NCBI RefSeq assembly: GCF_000003815.2
Contig: NC_049982.1
Span: forward strand, 961,604 to 1,025,603
DNA from: Branchiostoma floridae
Lineage: Eukaryota > Chordata > Leptocardii > Amphioxiformes > Branchiostomatidae
Direction: 5' to 3'
Length of the DNA stretch: 64,000 bases
Below, piece by piece: positions 1 through 10,090 of the stretch (position 1 is its first letter; each line of letters starts with the position of its first letter). Under the pieces are notes generated by a model. The model had not been told where the DNA came from and ran no database searches. It was given only the letters and a program-made list of their open reading frames with translations. The position numbers and the translations under genes were made by a program.

Positions 1-560
1 CAGGTGAGCCCTTCATGTGTGGGGAGTGCATGTACCGGACAGACTCCATGTACTCGCTGCAGATGCACATGAACACCCATTTGAAGGAGATAGCTACAGT
101 GTGTGAACCTGCGTGTGAGCAGAGTCAGAACAACAGTTCCACCAACATTGAGCCTAACCAAGAGAACATGGCCGCCAATAGCAACTCCTGTTGGGACAAC
201 ATAGCCACCAACAATGAGGCCATCCACAACAAGATGGCCACCAACATTGAGCCTCTGAGCCAGCACTAGATGGTTGTCAAAAGTGAGCCCAGTCAGGACA
301 ATCTTATGGAAACCCACACAAATGATGTTTGTGAACGTTCTGACTACAGTGAGTAGGACAAGAGTCAAGTGAAAGTTGGTGTGAAGAATGTGACCTCAAT
401 ACTTTTGTCGAGCATGGACTGAGGAACAATTGGTATGTCACACGTTGCCATTCATGTGTGGAGTGTGCGGCCAAAGGGCATCTTCCAAGCATGTGCACCA
501 GTTGGATGCGCACATGATGACCCACACCAGCGAGAAAACGTTCCAAAACTTCCACCTGAA
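1..560 (+). pseudogene. Decayed C2H2 zinc-finger gene copy (3' half)
   Basis: The first 270 bases encode one finger (CGEC...H-M-N-TH) and a Glu/Ser/Gln/Asn-rich stretch that match finger 6 and the start of the repeat linker of the gene at 5080-6831. A TAG at 267-269 ends this frame. At 330-545 the sequence again resembles 6415-6640 of that gene (a finger with GVCGQRASSKHVHQLDAHMMTH), but with stops and frame changes between the blocks. The 11-residue repeat array is much shorter here than in the intact gene. It is best read as a tandem duplicate that lost coding capacity; its 5' part lies outside the window. Similarity was judged by eye. Confidence 0.75.
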
Positions 561-612
561 AGATCTGTTGTGTATTCTACATGTAGTTAGTTGTGCTGTG
601 CCTAGGTATATA

Positions 613-1190
613 CGAGGGGCGTTCAATAAGTAATGCCCCTGACTCATTTTCCATAGCAGGAGATAAATGAAACTTGACACAGTTATTAGTCTTTCTCTAT
701 ATAGGAACCACCTAGAGTTATGAATTTCTCCCATTGTTTGATGCATCTCTGGACACCGTTTTTGTAGGGCACCCCAGGTTGGTCCTCCAACAGATACCTC
801 ATCAATGACAGAAGAGGGACGACCAGGTCTGGGAGCTGTTTCCACAGACTTCCGGCCATGTTTGAATTCAGGATGCCAGCGTTTTACAAGGTCATATGAT
901 GGGGCATCATCACCATAAGTTTCTTTCATTTCATCAAAAGTCTCCTTTGGTGTGCGTCCTTTCAAATACAAAAACCGAATCACTGCGCGACACTAAACTG
1001 GCTCCATTTCACACCTGGCTCATTTCACACCTGACTCAGTTCAAACACCTTTAAATCAGAAACTACTAATAGTTCAGAGCTGGTTTTTGCAACAAAACAT
1101 ATAGAGATATTAATCATTATACATGTTAAATTTTGTCTAGATCAGACAACTGAAAGTGGGTCAGAGACATTACTTATTGAACGCCCCTCG
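613..1190 (-). mobile_element. Internally deleted mariner (Tc1/mariner) element
   Basis: The ends are inverted repeats starting CGAGGGGCGTTCAATAAGTA, flanked by TA on both sides (611-612 and 1191-1192), the target duplication expected of Tc1/mariner. The minus strand from about 1010 to 790 encodes the N-terminal helix-turn-helix part of a mariner transposase (MIRFLYLKGRTPKETFDEM at its start, then DLVKRW..F..GR.SVE...RPGRPS). The 578 bp are less than half the usual length of about 1.3 kb, and the catalytic DDD region is missing, so the copy cannot move itself. Confidence 0.85.
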
Positions 1191-1205
1191 TAGGTGTTAC
1201 TTTAA

Positions 1206-2154
1206 CCCTATTCAGACCGGGGGGGGGGGGGCTTTTGAGGCCCGCGCCAAATTCGATGTCCTATAACGTAAGAACGCCTTACGCTAAAGCCACCAAATTT
1301 GGTGAGTTTTCCTAAAATATTGTTGGCAACAATTTTGCGAAGTTTGACAAATTTCCCATTTTTTCGTGTTGCCATGGCAACCGTTTGTTGACAGGCAGTT
1401 TTGCCAAAAATCACTATTTTTGGTTTTAACAATGTATTTTTCACATTTATTTGCTATATTACTGCTATTTTGTTACATAAATAAAATATTATATTATTTA
1501 GCATATCTTTCGTAATTATATATGCATAAATTATGCTAATTTGATGACGTCATCAGCCCAAAATCCAAGATGGCGGACCGTATGGCCAGATCAAGAATAA
1601 CAAGCTAATTATCCCTTAAAATTTGTAACTACCTGGTATTTTTTCATCAAAAACCATCTAAATGAATGGATTTAGTCTATTTCCATTGCCCTTTATGATT
1701 ATTTGTTGCAAAAAAAGTACTTTAAAAAATTCAAGGTGGTGGATATAATATGGCGGAGCCTAACTCGTACCTTAGATGTGCATGACGTCATTTTGTGACG
1801 TCATTATGACGTCATCCATGTTGCTATTGGCAATACAAGTCGTAATAAACATTATTATTCTGTTATCTGCACTTGTTGTTACATTTTTTGTAGTATAACT
1901 TGAAGTTTTCTGAGAATACCCTGTTTTCATGGGTCCGGCCAATATAATCAAATTGATGACGTCATAATTACGTCATTTTACGTCAACGTAACGTCAAACG
2001 TCAAATACGTGTCAGATATTATGTCGATATCATCTCCTGAAAATTTGGTGGCCCTACGGCACGTTGTTCAAGAGTTAGAGGACTTAGAAGTGGAGGGCCT
2101 CAAAAGCCCCCCCCCCGGTCCAGGGATGACCAAAAAAGCCCGGTCTAAATAGGG
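1206..2154. mobile_element. piggyBac-like nonautonomous element (MITE), 949 bp
   Basis: Both ends carry CCCTATTCAGACCGG / CCGGTCTAAATAGGG, flanked by TTAA at 1202-1205 and 2155-2158. A TTAA target and ends beginning CCC are the piggyBac signature. Subterminal G/C runs and AGGCCTCAAAAGC repeat in inverted order at both ends. There is no transposase reading frame. The interior contains at least five TGACGTCA palindromes (near 1545, 1783, 1797, 1807 and 1963). A shortened relative in opposite orientation is at about 29938-30546. Confidence 0.8.
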
Positions 2155-2158
2155 TTAA

Positions 2159-2633
2159 GTTTAGTGTAATATGAGGCCATACGTCAAGGTGACTGATTTT
2201 CATGATACAACAGCCTTAAGTAGTGTAGTCATGGGACAGCAGGGAAATAGCATTTGGAATAGAATATTCAAGGTTTCTTCCCTGGCAAAATAGGCATTTT
2301 GGCTTTCTATTGTTTTTTCATAAATGAACTAGAGTTCAACAACTTCATACCTTAGGCAAGTAATTTTGTGTAATTACAATGCAAATAAGTATTTCATTAG
2401 CATGATTTATATGAATTCATTATCTTCTCTTTCCCAATCACATACGTTGTAAATGTTTTTCCTCAGGAAACTTTTGTGCATTTACCATTTTCAAATAAAT
2501 TACGCAAATGATGTCAAAATTTGCATAATCTATGTTTGATGATGCTCATCTCTATCCAACCTTCATGTGTGACTAGTATGGATATGTCATCATTTACCAG
2601 TACGGTATTATACAGTTTTGTCAGTAATTGTGC
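2159..2633. other. Intergenic stretch, nothing recognised
   Basis: AT-rich sequence without a convincing reading frame, splice-site pair or repeat family recognised elsewhere in the window. Confidence 0.5.
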
Positions 2634-3042
2634 TAGCCTGGGTACCATACGGATAGTAGTTCGCTCCTATGTTTGCTTCTGCTATCCGTCTGGAGCCTTG
2701 AACATTCAAACCTTTTGGTGGTAACGTCAGTTAATAAGCAAAGTAAGGAATGGGTTCTAGTCTCAGCACTCGTTCGATGACAACAGCTTCTCCGGTGTTG
2801 GAACACCGGTTCGAACGAGCGTTTGAACCCATTCCATAATTCGCTCATGAGTAGGGACCAATCAGCGCCTGCTTCCGAAATTTGGACGATTCCAGACGTT
2901 AAGATGGTCCGCGTTCCCAGACGGAAACACAGAGATCGAAGCGACTGTATATAGTGTACAATGAATGTCAGAGCAGGAAGCGACTGTTTATAGTATATAA
3001 TGAACGCCGGAGCGAACTACTTTCCAGATGGTACCCAGGCTA
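2634..3042. mobile_element. MITE with TAGCCTGGGTACCAT ends (long form)
   Basis: Inverted ends read TAGCCTGGGTACCATACGGA and the complement of ATGGTACCCAGGCTA, followed inward by GTAGTTCGCTCC / GGAGCGAACTAC. Two shorter relatives lie at 9176-9234 and 23181-23333. No transposase frame is present, and I could not define a target duplication. Confidence 0.7.
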
Positions 3043-4440
3043 TAATTGTGCAGAATTAGGGTATAATTTTCATTACTCATATCTGTCAATGTTCTCTTGA
3101 GCATTAGTCACATATGTACAAGTACGAAATTTCTGTATAACCAAGGAGCTTAAAAATCCTCGGTATAACACAATATTAAAATATTAATTTTACTCTTTAT
3201 TTAGTACGTCAATGAAGGTCAGACATCCAGGTAATAAGATACGCCAAAAAGCAGTTACTCAAACAACTGGATATGATTTTGGAATTTTAATAGTAGTTAT
3301 GCAAATGAAATCTATTCCTGGAGTAGTTTGTATAACGTTAATTGACATAGCATTACATTGGTCTTTGTTAAAGTCCTGGTCAAAAATCATTTATTTTCAT
3401 TCATCCCTTCTTGACTTATATCCTGTTTCATACACTTTGCAACTGAAATGCCCCCTTCTAGATCGAGTACTCCGTGGTTTAGCAAGCGAAAGTAGTGCGC
3501 CAGCGGTCACTACGGAGGATGGTACTAAGGCTACACTTCTAGTCTTTAGATCACCCAAAGAAAGCTAGCTGTAAAACTTATGTTACTGCATTCCTACAAG
3601 AAAAACTTACAAATCTACAAATGAGCCAAGGAGGTTTTGTTCATAGCAAAGAAAACCAGGTCATGCCCACTCCCCTCGATGAGAATGTTGGGACTCTTTT
3701 ACGTCTGGTGTTTTGATGCTAAAGGCTACCCTGGGCACGAGATCACCCACTCCAGATGATGACCCTTGACCTCTTGGTGTTCGACAAAATTGGAAGGAAG
3801 AACGGAAAGCTATCAGATCAGAGTGATTATACAAAGCTATATTGCGGAGTAAGGACTATTTTTGTCACGATGGAACAACATTAGCCTTTTTTGCCACTCT
3901 ACCTTAACTGTTACGCCGATTAAGGTGAGTTGTTTACGGAGTTTGGCGGTGTTGTTTGGACTCTACTATGTTTTTCATGGTGGGAGGGGGGCGATGTGTA
4001 AAAATCACAAACGCCGTCACCGTTCAGGCTATTGACACACTCAGTGTGTCACTGATTTGGGATTTACTCATCTGTAGCCTTAAAAAGTGGTGTCCACCAG
4101 TGCTTAAGGGTGTTCAGATACAGGTACAGGTACGCAGATATTTAGGTCCGAACCTGTACCTAAACAATTTTTCAGGTACGGTTAACCGGGGTATTTAGGT
4201 ACACTGCCGTATGGATAACATCCGTGCGGGCGTTTCCAAAAGTTTCCAACCATGCTGTAAATCGTTCAAAGCAGCTGCAAAGTAAGCAGGTATATCCCTT
4301 AGATTTTTTAAACATATCAGAAAACGTATATTATGCCAACGTCAGTTCCAAGGTAAAAGAAGATGTGAAACAACAAAAATGAAGAATGTAAATTGTTTGG
4401 TATTACATACTCTGTGTGTTTTGTCATTTGTTCAATTTTC
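3043..4440. other. Intergenic stretch with repeat fragments
   Basis: 3206-3290 resembles the flank of the hammerhead-containing repeat family seen at 24360 and 36360 (shared CCAGGTAATAAGATACGCCA, then an AACTGGATATGATTTTGG block). 4105-4200 carries alternating GGTACAGGTAC / ACCTGTACC units like the hAT-type element family at 40463. No gene is supported. Confidence 0.5.
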
Positions 4441-4534
4441 CTGACCACTAAGATTTCAAAATGAAATCAATTTTTTTTTGTCAAACTGTTTTTTTTAAAT
4501 TCTCGCATCAGTTTGGGGTTTGCAGAGGATTCAT

Positions 4535-4535
<1 letters not shown>

Positions 4536-4580
<45 letters not shown>
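4536..4580. repeat. TA/ATATAC microsatellite
   Basis: Alternating TATATA with occasional ATAC/ATGT interruptions, directly abutting the SINE that follows. Apparent reading frames rich in YIYI here are artefacts of it. Confidence 0.9.
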
Positions 4581-4581
<1 letters not shown>

Positions 4582-4582
4582 G

Positions 4583-4965
4583 TGGGACCGCGTGGCACGA
4601 TCGGGAGCGCGTTGGTCTCAGGCCCGAGAGGTCCCGGGTTCAAATCCGCTTGCCGTGTCACCGATCTTGTGCCCTTGGGAAAGGCACTTTACACGACTTT
4701 CCTCACCTAACTCACGTGTAAATGAGTACATAGCTGCGGCTAGTGGCAGTGACAGGCCTTTGTTGTGGCGACAGGCCATAGGGGCATCATCAGGCCATAG
4801 ACACCATCTTCAAAATGTGTTCCTTCTTCCGATGTATATGTATGCTGTAGGTGTAACTTTCCGATCTCATTATATTTCAGAAGGGTACGATGTTGGAAGC
4901 AGTGTGTTAGGAAGGACATCAAGGTGTGCGGTATTGCCATTGTAAACCTGCTGGACAGAGCCACT
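4583..4965 (+). mobile_element. tRNA-derived SINE
   Basis: The head is tRNA-like: GGGACCGCGTGGCACGATCG holds an A-box-like segment and GGTTCAAATCC near 4637 is a B box, the two internal RNA polymerase III promoter elements. It is followed by a body with TTGTGCCCTTGGGAAAGGCA and CTTTACACGA, shared with the copy at 39497-39890 and, degenerate, at about 35071. The 3' limit is uncertain because no target duplication was found. Confidence 0.75.
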
Positions 4966-5079
4966 TGGAAGGAAGCTCATGTGTGAAGACTAGCCGGCTA
5001 CTGCCCACCTGTGTCTCATGGACCCACGATTGGGCCACAAAGCAGTATAATCGACTACTCTACTGGATACTGCTACAAG

Positions 5080-6831
5080 ATGGCATCGGCTGGTAAAGAG
5101 ATCTCGACACGCAAGTGTCCGCTCTGCGAGTTCATCACAACGGAACAACATCAGCTGGAATCACACATGTTCACACATGCCAACCGCAGGCTCATGGCAA
5201 GGCACACTAAGCTTATCATTTGTGAAAAATGCGGATATAGAACACTGAACTTTATGTCTATGGCAAAACACATGAGGACTCACCTTGTCGAGAAACCATT
5301 CTGGGCCGTAGTGGATAGTAACCCCGCTGTGGTTATCTCAAAGTGTCCCCTTTGCAAGTTCACCACGATAAACCAAAGGCAGCTTGAGTTACACATGTTC
5401 ACTCACGCTTATCCCTTTGTTTGTGAACACTGTGGCTTCATGGCACAAGGCAGGAGAACAATGAGAAAACATATGAAGACTCACATCAGCAAGCAACCAT
5501 TTACCAGCAGTGGCTCTAGTACAGAGATGACCCTTTATAGTTGTCATCTCTGTGAGTTCGCCACCACAGACCAAAAAGAGTTTGAGTCCCATGGGATCAT
5601 TCATGTGACTTTCATAGGTGAGCCCTTCATGTGTGGGGAGTGCAGGTACAGGACAGACACCATGTACTCACTGCAGATGCACATGAAGACGCATGTAAAT
5701 GAGACAGCTATAGGATGTGAACCTGTGTGTGAGTCCAGTCAGGACAAGATGGCCACCAACAGTGAGTCCAGTCAGGACAAGATGGCCACCAACAGTGAGT
5801 CCAGTCAGGACAAGATGGCCACCAACAGTGAGTCCAGTCAGAACGAGATGGCCACCAACAGTGAGCCCAGTCAGGACAAGATGGCCACCAACAGTGAGTC
5901 CAGTCAACACAACATGATGGCCACCAACAGTGAGCCCAGTCAGGACAACATGATGGCCACCAACAGTGAGTCCAGTCAGAACGAGATGGCCACCAACAGT
6001 GAGCCCAGTCAGGACAACATGATGGCCATCAACAGTGAGCCCAGTCAGGACAAGATGGCCACCAACAGTGAGCCCAGTCAGGACAAGATAGCCACCAACA
6101 GTGAGTCCAGTCAGGACAAGATGGCCACCAACAGTGAGCCCAGTCAGGACAAGATGGCCACCAACAGTGAGCCCAGTCAGGACAACATGATGGCCACCAA
6201 CAGTGAGTCCAGTCAGAACGAGATGGCCACCAACAGTGAGCCCAGTCAGGACAACAAGATGGCCACCAACAGTGAGTCCAGTCAGGACAAGATGGCCACC
6301 AACAGTGAGCCCAGTCAGGACAAGATGGCCACCAACAATGAGCCCAGTCAACACAACATGATGGCCATCAACAGTGAGCCCAGTCAGCACAATCACATGG
6401 AAACCCACACAACTGATGTCTGTGAGCAGCATGGCGACAGCGAGCTGTGTAGAATGAATGTTGGTGCAAAACCTTTGAAGTGTGGAGAGTGTGACTACAC
6501 AACTTTCGTCGAACACGCGCTGTTTAAACATATCGCTGGCCACTTGTTGCCGTTCATTTGCGAAGTGACTATGTGTGGCCACAGGGCAGCTTACAAGCAC
6601 CAAGACTTAGTGGACGCACACAAGAGGACCCACATTGATGAGGGACCGTTTTTGTGTGGGAAATGTGGGTACAACGCAGGCAGCAAGCATCGCCTCGCAA
6701 AACACATGAAAATCCACATAGGCAGATACTTTGTGTGTGAGAAATGCGAGTATAAGGCAGCTCTTATAGATGATTTCAACCAGCACCTGATGTCCCACAG
6801 AAACTTTACTCAAGTCCTTAGGCCATGTTGA
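5080..6831 (+). CDS. C2H2 zinc-finger protein with 20-unit Ser/Glu/Gln repeat linker, ended by a transposon
   Basis: 583 residues from the ATG at 5080; the open frame runs further upstream, so a 5' exon is possible. Six C2H2 fingers come first (about residues 13-205; for example CPLCEF..H-M-F-TH, CEKCGYRT, CHLCEFATT, CGECRYRT). Then twenty copies of an 11- or 12-residue unit, S-E-P/S-S-Q-D-K-M-A-T-N (about 217-443), then four fingers (about 466-574: CGECDYTT, CEVTMCGHRA, CGKCGYNA, CEKCEYKA). It is probably a nuclear nucleic-acid-binding protein of the large poly-finger class; the target is unknown. The last codons (R-P-C-stop) come from the end of a Harbinger-like element inserted after TTA at 6818-6820. 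A decayed tandem copy lies at 1-560 and further finger sequence at 8490-9072. The linker is internally duplicated DNA, so its copy number may vary between alleles. Confidence 0.85.
   Translation: MASAGKEISTRKCPLCEFITTEQHQLESHMFTHANRRLMARHTKLIICEKCGYRTLNFMSMAKHMRTHLVEKPFWAVVDSNPAVVISKCPLCKFTTINQRQLELHMFTHAYPFVCEHCGFMAQGRRTMRKHMKTHISKQPFTSSGSSTEMTLYSCHLCEFATTDQKEFESHGIIHVTFIGEPFMCGECRYRTDTMYSLQMHMKTHVNETAIGCEPVCESSQDKMATNSESSQDKMATNSESSQDKMATNSESSQNEMATNSEPSQDKMATNSESSQHNMMATNSEPSQDNMMATNSESSQNEMATNSEPSQDNMMAINSEPSQDKMATNSEPSQDKIATNSESSQDKMATNSEPSQDKMATNSEPSQDNMMATNSESSQNEMATNSEPSQDNKMATNSESSQDKMATNSEPSQDKMATNNEPSQHNMMAINSEPSQHNHMETHTTDVCEQHGDSELCRMNVGAKPLKCGECDYTTFVEHALFKHIAGHLLPFICEVTMCGHRAAYKHQDLVDAHKRTHIDEGPFLCGKCGYNAGSKHRLAKHMKIHIGRYFVCEKCEYKAALIDDFNQHLMSHRNFTQVLRPC
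5728..6408 (+). repeat. Coding minisatellite, 20 units of 33/36 bp
   Basis: Thirteen 33-bp and seven 36-bp units of the form AGTGAGCCCAGTCAGGACAA + GATGGCCACCAAC sum to exactly 681 bp, keeping the frame. Variants (Q-N-E, Q-D-N-M, Q-H-N-M) recur in blocks, as expected from unequal exchange. The opposite strand and a second forward frame are also open across the array, simply because each unit lacks stops in those frames. Confidence 0.95.
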
Positions 6832-8489
6832 TTTGATTATATGGATGACATCCTCCGGGAACTCCAAAACTGATGTGAGCGAGCGAATAAAAAAAAAGTT
6901 TGGCCAAAAAAAAAGTTGCCTTCAGTATGAAATCAAAGTGGTCAGGAAGGTTGAACATAGGACTAAACACACATAGTATGGTATACCATGATCCTCTGGA
7001 CCTGAATTTTCTATACTGGTACCTCCCCCAACCAACAATAGATTTTTTTCTTTCCGTCCTTTCACATCTTATTCTTTGACTTTAGATTCATTTTGGCATT
7101 CTATATATGGCATTACTCTCACCTCTCAAATAGAAGTACCCCCTGGAATAAAAGTACCCCCCGGACAAATCTTCAAAATCGAATAAAAGTACCCCCTGGA
7201 ATAAAAGTACCCCCCGGAAAAATACCAAATTGACATGTAAACTGTGTCCATGCTACTTCAGTCCAAGAGAAGATGATAAGCAGGTAGGCTCTTTTTGTAT
7301 ATTTATGCATCAAGTCCATATCAGTTAATTGTATAAATAATGAACAGAATAATTCCTATGTTATTGCACATATTTTCTTTATCTGAGTGTCACACCATCA
7401 ACAAAGATTAAGATAAAAGCAAAAAATGAATGAAAATCAAAATCGAAGACATAAAAAAAGAAGTTTATTTTATGATCATTGTTACAAAATAAAATTTTGA
7501 AGAAAGATTCCAACTTAGTAGAATACCTTCTTCACCACTTGTTGTATTTTCAATGTTGTTGAAACCAAGGAGGTCATAGACACTGCCCCCTATCGAGATA
7601 TAACGGTACTGTAGAAAATATGTCAATATCTCGCGCATTACCGCGAGATTTGGCGTGAGTTGATGAATCCAACATGGCGGATGTTTTCGAGCCGATTGAA
7701 CGCTGTGCTTTATTTTGGAAGGATTTTTTCGTTGCTGGAACATTAAAACAAGTTGACTACGGGTGAAAAGTTGTGGAAAAGTATTGGTAACTTTTTAACT
7801 TGTTTGGTTGGTGGTTAATTTCTGTGTTTTGATAGAGAATTTACGGAAGTGGGTGACTGTGTGTGTAGCATGTGACCTCGATGTTTGAGTCTTTGTTCAG
7901 CGCAAATTTCAAGATTTATGGAAGGTTAAAGATGGTCTAAAACAAAAAGGATACATTTTTTACGAGTCCAGTACCGAATCACTTGGGTTGCGGTATTTTT
8001 GGACCTGAACCGAAACGTTTTTGCAAGTCCAGAACTGGTCCTGCGTACCGGTACGCATCCCTAGGATGTTTGGGTCATAGCGCTAGCGGCAGGGAAATCC
8101 GCGCTGCCTCGTCCGAAAAATAGTGAATTTGAAGCGAAAATACCGCGGAAATATGGGCAGAAAATACCAAAATTTCAATATTTTTGGGGTCCCTGGTTAG
8201 TTAAGAAAGCCCCAATTTGACAAAAAAAAATAAACGTACCGTCTAAAATAAGGACGTACCGGGTGGATTTTGCGGCGGAAAAAAATAAACGTACCGGTAC
8301 GTTTATTTGAGAGGTGAGAGTAGCTATCTGTTTTCTGATACTTTTTTTTTCAATCTACGGAATATTTGTGCTCATTTTACAGCTGCTTTGCACAATTTAT
8401 TGTGTGGTCGAAAACTTTTTTTTTTTTTGGAAATGGCCAAAAATTGGTGCGAGCGCGGATGTCATCCATATAATCAAATCAACGTGGCC
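6821..8489. mobile_element. PIF/Harbinger-like MITE split by a nested element
   Basis: The left end GGCCATGTTGATTTGATTAT at 6821 and the right end ATAATCAAATCAACGTGGCC ending at 8489 are inverted repeats, both followed inward by GGATGACAT / ATGTCATCC. TTA flanks both sides (6818-6820, 8490-8492), the 3-bp TWA target typical of PIF/Harbinger. A complete short relative is at 22044-22199. The interior 7116-8320 is a second element, so the outer MITE is about 460 bp. It supplies the stop and possibly the AATAAA (6886) of the zinc-finger gene. Confidence 0.8.
7116..8320. mobile_element. Nested nonautonomous element with CTCTCACCTCTCAAATA ends
   Basis: The ends CTCTCACCTCTCAAATAGAA and its inverted partner (TTTGAGAGGTGAGAG, ending 8320) are flanked by TA (7114-7115, 8321-8322). 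Short subterminal units of the form AATAAAAGTACCCCC repeat inside both ends; a loose fragment with such units is at 13060-13120. There is no transposase. The middle carries a small ATG-initiated frame at 7674-7766 (starting MADVFEPIERC) and, at 7955-8065, sequence like the hAT-type family (GCGTACCGGTACGCATCCC). Confidence 0.6.
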
Positions 8490-9072
8490 TTAGGTGCGGG
8501 ACATGTGGTTTTGAGACATTGCATAAGGCGGGACTTGCTGGTCATATGAAGATACACGCTGGTGAGGCACCTCGTGGTGAGACTTGCTGAGAAGCCCTAT
8601 TGAGAAACCGTTGTTTAAGTGTGGAGTCTTCCATGTGGTTTAAAAACACCTAATAAGGCCACACCAATTTAATTTCTTGGTTCACGGATTTTTTCATAAA
8701 AAATATGGAGCGAGAGGGCGAAATAAAAATAAAAATAAAAATTGTAAAATGGTTGGGGTAAAGGTAAATGCTAATCCAAAACGTAAAGAATAAAAAGTTT
8801 TCAGCTTGAAAAAAGTACAAAAACACTATAACTGTACAGTAACAGCAGCTGTTCATTGAAAATTACAAAAGTAGTGTCAGTTTTTATGTTTGCTACACCA
8901 GAAAGTTGGTGAACGGTTTCATTATTGGTGAAAATTTGCTGAGTGGTATTTTTATTTTTATTTTTTATCCAAAAAAATAGGAGCGAGCGAATCCGTGAAC
9001 CAAGAAATTAAATTGTTGTGGCCTAAGCGTGCAATGGCCAGACATATGAGCACTCACACCAGTCAGTAGTGT
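8490..9072 (+). pseudogene. Severed 3' zinc-finger remnant of the 5080-6831 gene
   Basis: Directly after the TTA target copy the sequence encodes a standard finger: C-G-T-C-G-F-E-T-L-H-K-A-G-L-A-G-H-M-K-I-H. Skipping the insertion, the frame joins exactly (GTC CTT A + GG TGC). A TGA follows (about 8588), then a linker-like P-I-E-K-P-L-F-K-C and a second finger broken by a one-base shift and by the MITE at 8657-9023. That finger resumes as R-A-M-A-R-H-M-S-T-H-T-S-Q and stops at about 9068. So the ancestral gene had at least two more fingers. Confidence 0.75.
8657..9023. mobile_element. PIF/Harbinger-like MITE with TAA target duplication
   Basis: Ends GGCCACACCAATTTAATTTC and GAAATTAAATTGTTGTGGCC are inverted and extend to TTGGTTCACGGATT; TAA flanks both sides (8654-8656, 9024-9026). 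It lies inside a zinc-finger remnant. The family differs from the GGCCATGTTGATTTG family next door but shares GGCC ends and the 3-bp target. Confidence 0.8.
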
Positions 9073-9298
9073 AGACTAGGGCTGCGTACCTAAACATAAC
9101 ATCAGGTGCAGGTACAGAGGTTTAGGTACAGGTACCTGCACCTCAGGCTTTTGATGATTAATAGATAGGATTTATTAGCCTGGGTACCATCCTATTTCTA
9201 CCGGGGCTCCTTAATACGGATGATACTCAGGCTAAGGATTTATCATAGCGGGTCCAAATTTCTTACAGTGCAGCACAAGCACTACAGGCGTGAGTATT

Positions 9299-9450
9299 GT
9301 GTGGAGTCTTCCAAGTGGTTTAAAAACACCTAATAAGGCCACACCAATTTAATTTCTTGGTTCACGGATTTTTTCATAAAAAATATGGAGCGAGAGGGCG
9401 AAATAAAAATAAAAATTGTAAAATGGTTGGGGTAAAGGTAAATGCTAATT
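9299..9450 (+). repeat. Local duplicate of 8619-8776
   Basis: It repeats both the finger-coding flank (GTGTGGAGTCTTCC) and the first 115 bases or so of the MITE at 8657. The copy therefore arose after the MITE had inserted, by duplication of genomic DNA and not by transposition. It ends abruptly after GGTAAATGCTAAT. Confidence 0.75.
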
Positions 9451-9909
9451 TGAGCCTTGGGACATCCTTCCTCTGAAAATTTTGATCATGATTCATAACA
9501 TTCTAAAACACTATTTCCTTCACTTTGAGGTGCAAATTTTGGGGAATAAAGCAAATTTACTGTCAGACAGGTCATATGCCTGTACCCTGTGCTAACGCTA
9601 TAGTATAAGGGTACGGTCTTCAGGGCATCTTTCTTAAAGTAGGGCGTCCAATGTTAGAACAGCGCGTCCAAAAGACACCTGGATGCCTGTTTGGCTAAAA
9701 GCCTGCTGCACCTATACCTAATCATGAAGAAAACTCCCCCCCACCTGACAGATCTGTTGAGTATAATGATTAGTTTATGCTGTCTCTAAGAGTTTCTAAT
9801 ATTCATGTCTGAATTCAATAAAAGAACTACTCTAAATTTATGCTGCATTGCAGTACAAATCTGTGGCTTTCTGTGTCTAAAATCACATAATGTTATTAAT
9901 ACAACGTTA

Positions 9910-10090
9910 TGATTACACACATTATCACACACACACACACATATACACACACTCACATACACATGCACTGACCTGCACATACATGCACACACACAGTGAC
10001 ACACACACACACAAAGTATTGACACACATACACATTGTCACACTCAAGTACAATTTGTCACAGACACAAGCACTGACATGCATACACACA
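9910..10090. repeat. CA-rich microsatellite
   Basis: Interrupted (CA)n with ACATACAC and TCACAC variants. Open frames on either strand here (His/Thr or Val/Cys rich) are artefacts. Confidence 0.9.

Noticed and set aside
4583-4690. tRNA gene
   Set aside because: A/B boxes are present, but the cloverleaf is imperfect and the sequence continues into a shared SINE body; the same holds at 39497.
5728-6408. CRISPR-like repeat-spacer array
   Set aside because: Units are contiguous, coding and without unique spacers, in an animal genome.
5668-6603. 311-codon antisense frame with V-L-T-G-L-T-V-G-G-H repeats
   Set aside because: It is the reverse translation of the 33-bp coding minisatellite; the sense frame has C2H2 fingers on both sides and the antisense frame has no recognised domain.
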